From Lentihominibacter hominis (GTDB lineage: Bacteria > Bacillota > Clostridia > Peptostreptococcales > Anaerovoracaceae), in the NCBI RefSeq assembly GCF_014385065.1, contig NZ_JACRTA010000001.1:682001-746000 (forward strand): a stretch of 64,000 bases of DNA, in the 5' to 3' direction. Below are positions 1 to 7,555 of the stretch, piece after piece. The position numbers were made by a program, and so were the translations under genes. How positions within the stretch are numbered: the first letter of the stretch is position 1; each line of letters starts with the position of its first letter. A model generated the notes under the pieces. It did no database searches, was not told the DNA's origin, and worked only from the letters and a program-made list of their open reading frames with translations.

Positions 1-165
1 CTTGGAAGCATACACCACCTCAGTATCAAATTTGTCTGAAGAAAAATTTAAGACTGCATCATCTGCCTGCTTCATTATCTTTGCTTCATCGTAAACATAA
101 AGAGGAGTACCGAATTCATCTGCAAGACTTCGGCAGTCTACTCCTCCAATCCGTAAAGTTTCCAT
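1..165 (-). CDS. lysA: Diaminopimelate decarboxylase, N-terminal part (cut by window edge)
   Basis: Last step of lysine biosynthesis: meso-diaminopimelate to lysine plus CO2, PLP-dependent, cytoplasmic. Only the first 55 codons lie in the window. They read as the fold-type III decarboxylase N-terminus: a FGTPLYVYDEAKI segment at residues 18-30 and VVYASK at 50-55, whose lysine 55 should be the PLP-binding lysine. The ATG follows AGGAG at nine bases. The assignment is supported independently by the lysine riboswitch directly upstream on the same strand. The rest of the gene is outside the window. Confidence 0.9.
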   Translation of the reverse strand, partial: METLRIGGVDCRSLADEFGTPLYVYDEAKIMKQADDAVLNFSSDKFDTEVVYASK

Positions 166-342
166 ATATTATTTCTCCTGTTGTTTTAAATTTATAGTCC
201 GATTGCTGCCTGACATCTCTGCATCAAAAACTGCCTGCTGACCTAAAGTTTAAGATACTTTAGACCGCTTTATGCCTGCTTTACAGTCTGTTTTTCGGCA
301 TCCCAAAAAACAGATACTTTCAGCTAAGCTCTCCTGTATGAT

Positions 343-373
343 AAAAAGCCAGCAGGGGCATACCTTACTGACT
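343..373 (-). terminator. Riboswitch-controlled intrinsic terminator ahead of lysA
   Basis: On the minus strand AGTCAGTA pairs with TGCTGGCT (two G-U pairs) around a short loop and is followed by TTTTT. It sits about 20 nt after the lysine aptamer and about 180 nt before the lysA start, the usual place for a lysine-induced terminator. The stretch between it and lysA (166-342) also holds an 8-bp hairpin (CTGTTTTT/AAAAACAG) with no evident function. Confidence 0.75.
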
Positions 374-392
374 CGCAGAACCAAGATCATAT

Positions 393-562
393 AAGGATAG
401 CACAACTGCCGTGACCATAACGTCTAAGCAGACAGTCATATGGCTATTAGCCATATGCCCACCGGAACCTCACGCCTGAAACACCGGTTCGGCGGAGTCG
501 CCTCCGAGTAAGTCACTGCCTGCCGGCTACTCATCTCTTCATCTGGTCCGCACCTCTATCAA
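393..562 (-). promoter_or_regulatory. Lysine riboswitch (L box)
   Basis: Read on the minus strand, the segment starts with GATAGAGGTGCGGAC and GATGAGTAG, contains CGCCGAACCGGTG in the middle, and closes with GGCAGTTGTGCTATC. These are the conserved blocks of the lysine aptamer: the P1 strand GATAGAGGTGCG pairs with the closing GTGCTATC. High lysine should favour the downstream terminator and shut off lysA. Confidence 0.9.
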
Positions 563-576
563 CTATTATTTCTGTA

Positions 577-605
577 AGTATACTAAATATTAAGCTATTA
601 TGCAA
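577..605 (-). promoter_or_regulatory. Promoter of the lysine riboswitch-lysA transcript
   Basis: TTGCAT and TATACT separated by 17 nt on the minus strand; the start would fall a few bases before the aptamer. The remaining AT-rich gap up to the permease terminator (606-779) shows nothing else I can name. Confidence 0.6.
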
Positions 606-779
606 GGCGCTTTTATTGATATTCAGCGATATCATAAATAACCGCTCTCGTTTTAACTTTAATAAAACGCTATCTATGAAAACATTTATCTTTTTACAGA
701 ATTTTAAATTCCCTTATACAAAGCATTGATTCTATTCTAAAATATATTTTGCTGTATTTCGCAAAAATAACAGTATGAT

Positions 780-810
780 AAAAACAGACCCGGAATAAAT
801 CCGAGTCTGC
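780..810 (-). terminator. Terminator after the APC permease
   Basis: Minus-strand stem AGACTCGG / CCGGGTCT with a seven-base loop followed by a T run, about 20 nt after the permease stop codon. Confidence 0.8.
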
Positions 811-829
811 AAAAATATTACTGCAAATA

Positions 830-2473
830 TCAGTCTTTAGGTATAGGATCACATTTTTTTCCGACAATCAGGAACACAATTCCCAGTACAAGCATTATCC
901 CGCCGCTCCATCTTGCAATATCTATCATGAGCCAGAAATTACTCATGATTCCGGAACCATACATATCAAGATAATATGCAGGTCCCCAACCTCCTTCATA
1001 CCAAACGAGGAAGAAAGACCCGATCAGACAAACAGCGCCAAACAACAGGAAGAAAAATCCGAATCGTTCTATATCGCCTACAGCCAACTTAGTTTTAGGA
1101 TTTATCGGATTGTTTTCAGGATCTTTCTTATACAATCCTCCATATATCCATTTACAAATAGGATAGAATACCACGGCCGCCAGAATAGCGATGAAGCCCA
1201 GCAGAAAATATTCAGTCCCGTTTACAAAGAAACTGATGACACCTATTATCAGCGGCCCCCCACAGATATATAAAGGCGCCAGTTTGCTCTTCACATAATA
1301 AAGATTCCCTCTCTTTTCTACAGGATATTCTTTTCTTATCTTAACATAAGCAAAAGCCAATCCTACATAAAGAACAAACAGTACCGGTGAAAGAATCGTA
1401 ACCAGTATCTCAAAATTAAGGTTTACGAGAATCATGTTAACTACAGCTACGAGAACTATAGGAATTACAGGTACTCTTCTATTAGGTGACAGCTTGGAGA
1501 GGAACTTCGGTACAAGATTATCCTGACCCATAGGGATAAAAGATCTTGAAGCCGATGTTATAAGAGCATTGAATATGGAACATTGAGCTATCACAGCTGC
1601 TATCATAAACAGCGCACCTGCCCAAGGAGCTATATTTACCGAAAGCACTGATGAATAATCAAGGCTTACTCCCCATTCATTCCATGGACCTACAGATACG
1701 ATACCTGCCAGTGTCGGGAGTATGTAGCTCGCAGTGATGATAACAATAGCAATCTTCATTCCTTTAGGAATGATCTGCGGATTTTCAACTTCGCCGCCCA
1801 AAAATGAGATAGCTACATATCCGCAGTACATCCATACACCTATAGCAAGACCTGTTCCCCAGCTGGAGAATGCATTATCCCCCTCAACCATAAACGGTGT
1901 GAAAGGATCGTTTTCCCAGTGTATGAGACCTACTACTGTTACCGCCGCAAAAGCAATCAGGATTATAATACAGAATATTGTACTTGCGATACTTACTTCC
2001 TCAAGGCCTCTCAGGTTTATAATCATAAACACAAGAATAAACACCGCTTTGAGAAGGAATGCCGTAACAGGTGTAAGCGGCACATACATGCCTATGTAAT
2101 CAACAGCCAGAACTACATATGCAGGACCTGTAAGGAAATTTGCCAATCCCATCCAAAATCCCATGGAAAATCCCCAGAACTCTCCAAAAGCCATCTTTGA
2201 CCATACATAAGGCCCGGCATCTACCGGAACAAGATTCGAAAGTTCCGAACAGTAAAGACCAATAGGCATCGCCCAGAGAATCGGGATCAGCACAAGAAGC
2301 AGCAATGTAAGCCCCGGTCCTGATGATGAAATCATAGACTCAATACCAAAAGCTCCGCCGGCACACGCACAGTAGATAAAGAAAACCATAGTCGACAGCG
2401 CAAAATGTTTCTTTTTCATACCGGGCGTGGCATCTGTCAATATCTGTCCACCCGTGTAATTAACTTTTGACAT
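830..2473 (-). CDS. APC-superfamily amino acid permease, 14-segment type
   Basis: Membrane transporter of the amino acid-polyamine-organocation superfamily, 547 aa. The N-terminus carries the family's first helix region (GGAFGIESMISSSGPG) and a conserved helix 2-3 block (MPIGLYCSELSNLVPVDAGPYVW). By eye there are about twelve hydrophobic helices up to residue 430 and two more in the last 80 residues, making it longer than typical 12-helix members. The start has AAAGGAG seven bases upstream. It lies about 100 bp downstream of an amidohydrolase on the same strand, so the two probably form an operon and the permease may import that enzyme's substrate. Substrate not predictable from sequence alone. 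Confidence 0.85.
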   Translation of the reverse strand: MSKVNYTGGQILTDATPGMKKKHFALSTMVFFIYCACAGGAFGIESMISSSGPGLTLLLLVLIPILWAMPIGLYCSELSNLVPVDAGPYVWSKMAFGEFWGFSMGFWMGLANFLTGPAYVVLAVDYIGMYVPLTPVTAFLLKAVFILVFMIINLRGLEEVSIASTIFCIIILIAFAAVTVVGLIHWENDPFTPFMVEGDNAFSSWGTGLAIGVWMYCGYVAISFLGGEVENPQIIPKGMKIAIVIITASYILPTLAGIVSVGPWNEWGVSLDYSSVLSVNIAPWAGALFMIAAVIAQCSIFNALITSASRSFIPMGQDNLVPKFLSKLSPNRRVPVIPIVLVAVVNMILVNLNFEILVTILSPVLFVLYVGLAFAYVKIRKEYPVEKRGNLYYVKSKLAPLYICGGPLIIGVISFFVNGTEYFLLGFIAILAAVVFYPICKWIYGGLYKKDPENNPINPKTKLAVGDIERFGFFFLLFGAVCLIGSFFLVWYEGGWGPAYYLDMYGSGIMSNFWLMIDIARWSGGIMLVLGIVFLIVGKKCDPIPKD

Positions 2474-2577
2474 AATCTTTCTCCTTTCATAAAATAAAAT
2501 AATAATGATAATTTCTCGCCTCCTTATATTAAGGAAGCATATATACAGCCAACTTGGCTTGTATTTTCTCTATGCAC

Positions 2578-4203
2578 TTATGCACTATATGTAGTTACTC
2601 CATCCATAATAGTCTCACAGACTTTCACCTCATAAATCCTTTCCGGCGGTATATCAAGAATATTCTCTTCAAGAATAACAAAATCAGCGTATTTGCCTAC
2701 TTCTATGGACCCTATCACATCTTCCATATGCATCTGATAGGCATTATTGATAGTAAACCCTTCAATGGCTTCCCTCACCGTAGTTACCTCATCCGCCGGC
2801 TCCAGTACCGGAGCATCCGGCTGGCCGTACATCTTCCTTGTAGCGCACATCTGTATACTCCTGAGCGGTTCCCTGCCATACTCATCAACAGGGAAATCAC
2901 TGCCCAGCGCCATTTTTGCTCCTGAATCTATAAGACTTCTCATACGAAAAGTCTCATTATTTATATGACCGAGAACTTTATCCATAAGAGGGTTTCCATA
3001 CATCCATACACCTGTCGAATTTGCGATTATATTATATTTCCCAAACAACGGAATATCCTCAGGAGCAATATACTGAGAATGTGAACAAGTTATTCTGCAG
3101 TCATCATATCCCGCCTGACGGATAGCTTTCGCCATAGCTATTACTGACTTAGCCGCTACATCTCCGATGGCATGCATATTTACATCCAGTCCGGCCTTTG
3201 CCGCTTTCAGTCCGGCCTTTGCCGCCTGTTCTTCGTTCATAAGAGGCTTCACAACAGATCCATCCTCAGGATAAGGTTCGCTTATGGCAGCCGACCTGCT
3301 TTCCATCGTTCCGTCATTTATAATCTTCAAAAAATTCATTCTGAATCTGTCATCATTATACTTTTCACGAGCCTTTATAAGAGCTTCAATCCGCAAATCC
3401 ACCAGATTCTGATCCTCAACATGACATGTACAGCCTACGAATCTCTGAAGATATCTTCCGCTGCTCCTTACAGCGTCCAGCGCCTCATAATACTGTTTTT
3501 CCAGATAAGCATACATACCCATATCAGCGGTCCCTGTAACGCCCATAGACGCATAATCGGCTGAATTTTCCGCCATTATATTCACAACGCTTTCTGCATC
3601 GAAAAAGTCGATCTTAGTCATAATCATGGCTTGGGATCGTCCTTCTACCACATGTCCGGCAGGATTTCCTTCTTCATCTCTTGAAAAATAATGAAGTCCC
3701 GGAAGAGGATCCGGAGTATCTGAAGTAATTCCTGCCTCTTCAAAACATTTGCTGTTTGCCCATGCTTCATGACCTCCGCTTCCTAAAAAAAACATCGGTT
3801 TATCCGGGCATATATTATCCAGAAGCTCTTTTCGAGGTCCCTTTTCATCAAAAAGCCATTCGGCATATCCCAGCCCAAAATACGAACTGCTCTCAGGATG
3901 CTCCTCTACGTATCTTTTTATCTGCATGAGACATTCATCGAGAGTCCAGTCTATATCGAATACAATCTGAGACAGAACATGCGCCGCCATAACGGGATGG
4001 CAGTGACCATCTATAAACCCGGGCAGCATCATCTTTGTCCCAAGATCGCGGATTTCGGTTTTATCATCGCAAAATGCGTCAGCTCCGGCTCTGTCTCCTA
4101 CATAGATAATCTTGTTTCCCTGGACTGCAACCGCTTCTGCCCATTCCTGCTCTTTGTCCACTGTGAATATATAGCCGTTTACATACAGTTTGTCTGCCTT
4201 CAT
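2578..4203 (-). CDS. YtcJ-type metal-dependent amidohydrolase (Amidohydro_3)
   Basis: Cytoplasmic metal-dependent hydrolase of the amidohydrolase-3 family, 541 aa, no signal peptide. Visible active-site set: HxH at residues 67 and 69 (GFIDGHCHP), lysine 293 (LKIINDGT), histidine 344 (MHAIGD), histidine 375 and aspartate 436 (GSDFPVDEYG). Characterised relatives include N-substituted formamide deformylase, so cleavage of an N-acyl or N-formyl compound is a reasonable guess; the substrate is unknown. ATG preceded by AGGAGG at five bases. Very similar to the amidohydrolase at 7556-9184 and upstream of an APC permease. DNA encoding residues near 330 contains a 17-bp sequence repeated with a 21-bp period (3188-3225). 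Confidence 0.88.
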   Translation of the reverse strand: MKADKLYVNGYIFTVDKEQEWAEAVAVQGNKIIYVGDRAGADAFCDDKTEIRDLGTKMMLPGFIDGHCHPVMAAHVLSQIVFDIDWTLDECLMQIKRYVEEHPESSSYFGLGYAEWLFDEKGPRKELLDNICPDKPMFFLGSGGHEAWANSKCFEEAGITSDTPDPLPGLHYFSRDEEGNPAGHVVEGRSQAMIMTKIDFFDAESVVNIMAENSADYASMGVTGTADMGMYAYLEKQYYEALDAVRSSGRYLQRFVGCTCHVEDQNLVDLRIEALIKAREKYNDDRFRMNFLKIINDGTMESRSAAISEPYPEDGSVVKPLMNEEQAAKAGLKAAKAGLDVNMHAIGDVAAKSVIAMAKAIRQAGYDDCRITCSHSQYIAPEDIPLFGKYNIIANSTGVWMYGNPLMDKVLGHINNETFRMRSLIDSGAKMALGSDFPVDEYGREPLRSIQMCATRKMYGQPDAPVLEPADEVTTVREAIEGFTINNAYQMHMEDVIGSIEVGKYADFVILEENILDIPPERIYEVKVCETIMDGVTTYSA

Positions 4204-4267
4204 TATGCCCTCCTTTTTGCGAATATTTAATCAGCATTAATTTTTAAAAAATTTTAACTTTTTAAAA

Positions 4268-4298
4268 ATTATAATACCTCTTGTAGGGGCTAAGTCAA
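4268..4298 (-). promoter_or_regulatory. Promoter with 19-bp spacer ahead of amidohydrolase
   Basis: Minus strand TTGACT and TATAAT are 19 bp apart, with an imperfect dyad (CCCCT-ACA-AGAGG) centred in the spacer. A 19-bp spacer with an internal dyad is the signature of promoters activated by MerR-family regulators, and the dyad resembles BmrR-type operators. No MerR gene is in the window. Confidence 0.5.
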
Positions 4299-4334
4299 GA
4301 TGTTTTTTAAATATTCTTAAAAAAATTAATATTT

Positions 4335-5822
4335 CTAAACTCTTTTAAGCTCTATTACTTTTGTTGCCACATTTTCGCAAAATGAAATATCATGTTCCAC
4401 AAAAACCATTGTGGGTCTGCAACGTATAAGCACATTTTCTATCTGCATACGAGATATGATATCTATAAAATTCAGCGGCTCATCCCAAATATAAATATGA
4501 GCTTTTTCACAGAGACTTCCAGCTATGGAAACCTTTTTCTTCTGCCCTTGACTGAACTGACTGATGTCTTTGTAAAACTGTGCTCTTTCCATCCCCATTT
4601 TTATCAGAACAGACTTAAAGATACTCTCGTTTATCCCGAGATTCTCTGCATATTCGCTCAAAGATCCCTTTAAATGCGAAGTATCCTGAGGAACATAGGA
4701 AATTTTCAGTCCTCGGGCCTTGTATACATCACCGGTGTAGGTAATGCCCCCACCGTTTATCAACCTGAGCAGACTTGATTTTCCGCTGCCATTTCTTCCT
4801 CTGACAGATAGTCGCTCTCCCTGTCTCAAAGACAAATTTACATCGCCGCATACTGTTTTCTCTCCATAAAGTAATGAAACATTATTCAGCTCTATAAGTC
4901 TGCTGCTGCTATTAATAAGCGTTGAAACAGACAGAACTTCAGTCCTCTCGATATTATGAAGAAGCTTTGACTTTTCTTCGGCAGCTTTCTGCCGTCTCAT
5001 TTCTGCAGACTTCGATCGCTTCATCATTTTAGCGGACCTATGCCCCACATACCCTCTGTCAGCCTTAAGACCTGCATTCTTCGTGCCATATTTACTCTTT
5101 TCAATTTTATCTGACCACACAGCAGTTTTCTTAGCCGATGAAGAAAGCCGTTGAATATCCTTTTCCAACCTATGATTTTCATTGAGTTCCATCTGATCCT
5201 GCCTGCATTTATTTTCATACCATGATGAAAAGTTTCCTTTCTGTATCTGAATATCCGCTTTATTTACAGAAATAATATGATCCACACACATATCCAGAAG
5301 TGTTCTGTCATGAGAAACAACAATAAAGCCTTTCTTTTTACAAAGATATTCTCCTACTATTTTTCGGGCTTCCGAATCAAGATGATTGGTAGGCTCATCT
5401 ATCAACATAAAATTATTCTGTTTCAAAAATAAAGCCGCAAGAAGAGCCTTGGTCTGTTCTCCGCCTGACAGCGACGAAAAAGAGCGATACATCACTTCTT
5501 CATCAATCTTCAGCAGTGCAAATTCTCTGTACAGCTCCCAGTCCATACACTCAGGGGCAATCTCTCTTAAAACATCTATGGTATATTTATCTTTATCATC
5601 CACATCATAAGGGAAATAATCAAAACAGACACTGCTTTTTATCACTCCTTTGTACTCGTACCGTCCCCGAAGAAGATTCAGAAATGTTGTTTTTCCTCGG
5701 CCATTTCTTCCGATAAGCCCCAGTTTCCAGTCTGTGTCAATTTGAAAATCCACATCCTCAAAGATCAGATCAAAACTGCCGTCATAAGAAAAAGTCAGGC
5801 CTGCTACATTTATCAAACTCAT
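4335..5822 (-). CDS. ABC-F ribosome-protection ATPase, Lsa-like
   Basis: Soluble twin-ATPase of the ABC-F class, 495 aa, matching the length of Lsa-type antibiotic resistance proteins that displace lincosamide, pleuromutilin and streptogramin A drugs from the ribosome. First nucleotide-binding domain: Walker A 38-46 (GRNGRGKTT), signature 117-124, Walker B with PTNHLD 138-149. A basic interdomain linker covers about 205-300. Second domain: Walker A 342-350 (GRNGSGKSS), Walker B WDEPLNFID. There are no membrane segments. The DWKLGLIGRNGRGKTT block and the DEPLNFID variant are typical of Lsa/Vml-like members. It is monocistronic, with an attenuator-like leader. Resistance itself is inferred from family, not shown. 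Confidence 0.85.
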   Translation of the reverse strand: MSLINVAGLTFSYDGSFDLIFEDVDFQIDTDWKLGLIGRNGRGKTTFLNLLRGRYEYKGVIKSSVCFDYFPYDVDDKDKYTIDVLREIAPECMDWELYREFALLKIDEEVMYRSFSSLSGGEQTKALLAALFLKQNNFMLIDEPTNHLDSEARKIVGEYLCKKKGFIVVSHDRTLLDMCVDHIISVNKADIQIQKGNFSSWYENKCRQDQMELNENHRLEKDIQRLSSSAKKTAVWSDKIEKSKYGTKNAGLKADRGYVGHRSAKMMKRSKSAEMRRQKAAEEKSKLLHNIERTEVLSVSTLINSSSRLIELNNVSLLYGEKTVCGDVNLSLRQGERLSVRGRNGSGKSSLLRLINGGGITYTGDVYKARGLKISYVPQDTSHLKGSLSEYAENLGINESIFKSVLIKMGMERAQFYKDISQFSQGQKKKVSIAGSLCEKAHIYIWDEPLNFIDIISRMQIENVLIRCRPTMVFVEHDISFCENVATKVIELKRV

Positions 5823-5844
5823 AAATATTCCTCCTTATTCACAC

Positions 5845-5882
5845 AAAAAAAAGAGCTACAAGAAAGTAGTTTCTCATAGCTC
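5845..5882 (-). terminator. Attenuator hairpin immediately before the ABC-F gene
   Basis: Minus strand GAGCTA...GAAA loop TTTC...TAGCTC followed by eight T, ending about 20 nt before the ABC-F ATG. An intrinsic terminator between promoter and start codon implies conditional read-through, as in antibiotic-induced ABC-F genes. A second GAGCT copy just upstream could compete for pairing. Confidence 0.7.
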
Positions 5883-5897
5883 AAAACAGCTCAAAAT

Positions 5898-5954
5898 TCA
5901 ATTTATTTTATTGACCCGAGTATTAAGTACAAAATCTGCTGATACACCTATCAT
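5898..5954 (-). CDS. Candidate 18-codon leader peptide of the ABC-F gene
   Basis: Short frame translating as MIGVSADFVLNTRVNKIN, ending 16 nt before the attenuator stem. It lies on the minus strand between the predicted promoter and the terminator, the geometry expected for ribosome-mediated attenuation. Its ribosome binding site is weak (CCGGAT directly before ATG), so this is a candidate only. Another seven-codon frame with a good GAGGTGA site (near 6105) lies upstream of the predicted promoter and is less likely to matter. Confidence 0.35.
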   Translation of the reverse strand: MIGVSADFVLNTRVNKIN

Positions 5955-5971
5955 ATCCGGCAGCAGATTTT
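5931..5971. repeat. 11-bp perfect inverted repeat overlapping the ABC-F promoter
   Basis: AAAATCTGCTG and CAGCAGATTTT are separated by 19 nt. It could end transcription from the M20 peptidase gene upstream or act as an operator, because its distal arm overlaps the predicted -10 of the ABC-F promoter. Confidence 0.5.
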
Positions 5972-5994
5972 ATCACATTCCGTCAACACCGCAA
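5967..5994 (-). promoter_or_regulatory. Promoter of the ABC-F leader
   Basis: TTGCGG, 16-nt spacer, TAAAAT on the minus strand, placing the start about 15 nt before the candidate leader peptide. Confidence 0.45.
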
Positions 5995-6185
5995 ACCGAT
6001 ATCTCCCATGTTATAAAAAGCTTTGCTAACTTTCATGCAAACTGCAGACAATACCGCAAAAACGATATAACTGCTCATATATAAATTATTTGCAAGAAAA
6101 GTTATACATCCTTTCACCTCATTCTCAGATTTGTTTAATATTATATCAAATAGCTGTATCAAAATCAACTTCAGAATCCATTAGA

Positions 6186-7553
6186 TTACTTAGCCAGCCT
6201 GTAAAGAGCTTCTGCATAGATCTGAGCGGTCTTAAACAGCCAGTCTGAAGAAACAGATTCATCTTCTACATGAAACTGCAAAGGTTCACTCTGCAAAGCC
6301 ATTCCATAAGGCACAAAGCCTTTCATTATTCTGGCATACGATCCGCTGCCGTTTGCATACGGCATAGAATCCATATCACCGGTTTCTTCTCTGTATACTT
6401 CTATCAGAGTTCTTGCAGGTTCACTTTCGGGATCTGTATAAAAGCCCTCTATGAAATGTGTCACCTCCATAGACATGCCTGTGCCTGTTATGGATTTTTT
6501 TATCCTATCAGACATTTCTTCTATCCCCAGCGAAAGAGGCAGTCTCGCATTAGACGAAACAGACAAAATTCCATCTTCATAATCTATGAGCGCCACATTA
6601 TTAGTAGTCACCCCAGTCTCATCCCGCACACAAATACCAAGCCCCTCTCCGGTGACATCCCGACACAGAAGCTCCGGTAATTTACCAATAGTGCGGCAGA
6701 TATCATGAGGCTCAAAGCTTTGACTTGCTATGTTCTCTATTAGCTTAGCTATGGCGTTTTCTCCCTGCCATGGAGTTGACGCATGAGCCGAGACTCCGTT
6801 CTCTCTTATGGTTTGAATTATATTGCCATCTTCGTCTGCAAACACAGCTTCTGCCCAAGTCGGAACCACATTCAGCGCATCTCCGCCTTTTATACTTTTA
6901 AGAATCCGTCTTTTCCCTACTGATTTCACCGCTTCTCCATCTATAGAAGATTTTGCTGTAAGTTTTGTGTTGACGAAATGTTTTTCGGAAAAGCATATAG
7001 GAAAATACGAATCAGGAACGATACCACAGGATGGAATACGTTCAGCGTTCTCCAGATAATGACGCAGACACGGGAAGCTGCCGCCTTCCTCGTTAGTCCC
7101 GATTATCTGAATTATATTCCGGCTGAGAGGAAGGCCGCTCTCCTTTATGGCGAGAGCAGCATAAAAGGCTGCTATAGTAGGCCCTTTATCGTCTACCGCT
7201 CCGCGTCCATATATCCTTCCTTCATGTATTTGCCCGCCGTACGGATGATATGTCCAGTTTCCGCCTGCCGGAACAACGTCAACGTGACCTATAGTTCCGA
7301 CCGCATTGTCTTTGTCATCTCCGAATTCCAGTTCGCATACCATATTATCATAATTGACAGACCTGAATCCCTTAGACTTACCAAGTTCTATCATAAATTC
7401 CATGGCTTTTTTCGGACCTTCTCCGAAAGGAGCTTCCTCTGAACAGTCCTCAGGATTTTCTTCTGTAACAGATTTTATTCTTATAAACTCCTGAAGCTTT
7501 TCCGTCATCTCATCTTTGTAATCCTTTAATATGTTTTTTAATTTTTCGTTCAT
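6186..7553 (-). CDS. M20 family dipeptidase (PepV-like)
   Basis: Dinuclear zinc exopeptidase of the PepV/Sapep group acting on dipeptides in the cytoplasm, 455 aa, no signal peptide. Metal and catalytic residues are visible: H90 and D92 (GHVDVVPAG), bridging D121 (GRGAVDDKG), the glutamate pair E155-E156 (GTNEEGG), D181 (VPDSYFP), and the C-terminal histidine in QFHVEDE near 428. The ATG lies 2 bp after the stop of the upstream amidohydrolase, so the two are translated from one message. That pairing suggests removal of an N-terminal blocking group followed by peptide hydrolysis; this is inference. Confidence 0.88.
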   Translation of the reverse strand: MNEKLKNILKDYKDEMTEKLQEFIRIKSVTEENPEDCSEEAPFGEGPKKAMEFMIELGKSKGFRSVNYDNMVCELEFGDDKDNAVGTIGHVDVVPAGGNWTYHPYGGQIHEGRIYGRGAVDDKGPTIAAFYAALAIKESGLPLSRNIIQIIGTNEEGGSFPCLRHYLENAERIPSCGIVPDSYFPICFSEKHFVNTKLTAKSSIDGEAVKSVGKRRILKSIKGGDALNVVPTWAEAVFADEDGNIIQTIRENGVSAHASTPWQGENAIAKLIENIASQSFEPHDICRTIGKLPELLCRDVTGEGLGICVRDETGVTTNNVALIDYEDGILSVSSNARLPLSLGIEEMSDRIKKSITGTGMSMEVTHFIEGFYTDPESEPARTLIEVYREETGDMDSMPYANGSGSYARIMKGFVPYGMALQSEPLQFHVEDESVSSDWLFKTAQIYAEALYRLAK

Positions 7554-7555
7554 AT

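Noticed and set aside
3188..3225. 17-bp sequence repeated with a 21-bp period
   Set aside because: Codes for a repeated AKAGL helix segment; the paralogue at 7556 has the same length here, so it is not an insertion or a functional repeat.
5983..6168. 61-codon frame upstream of the ABC-F gene
   Set aside because: No usable ribosome site at its start and it overlaps the predicted promoter; a random AT-rich frame is more likely.
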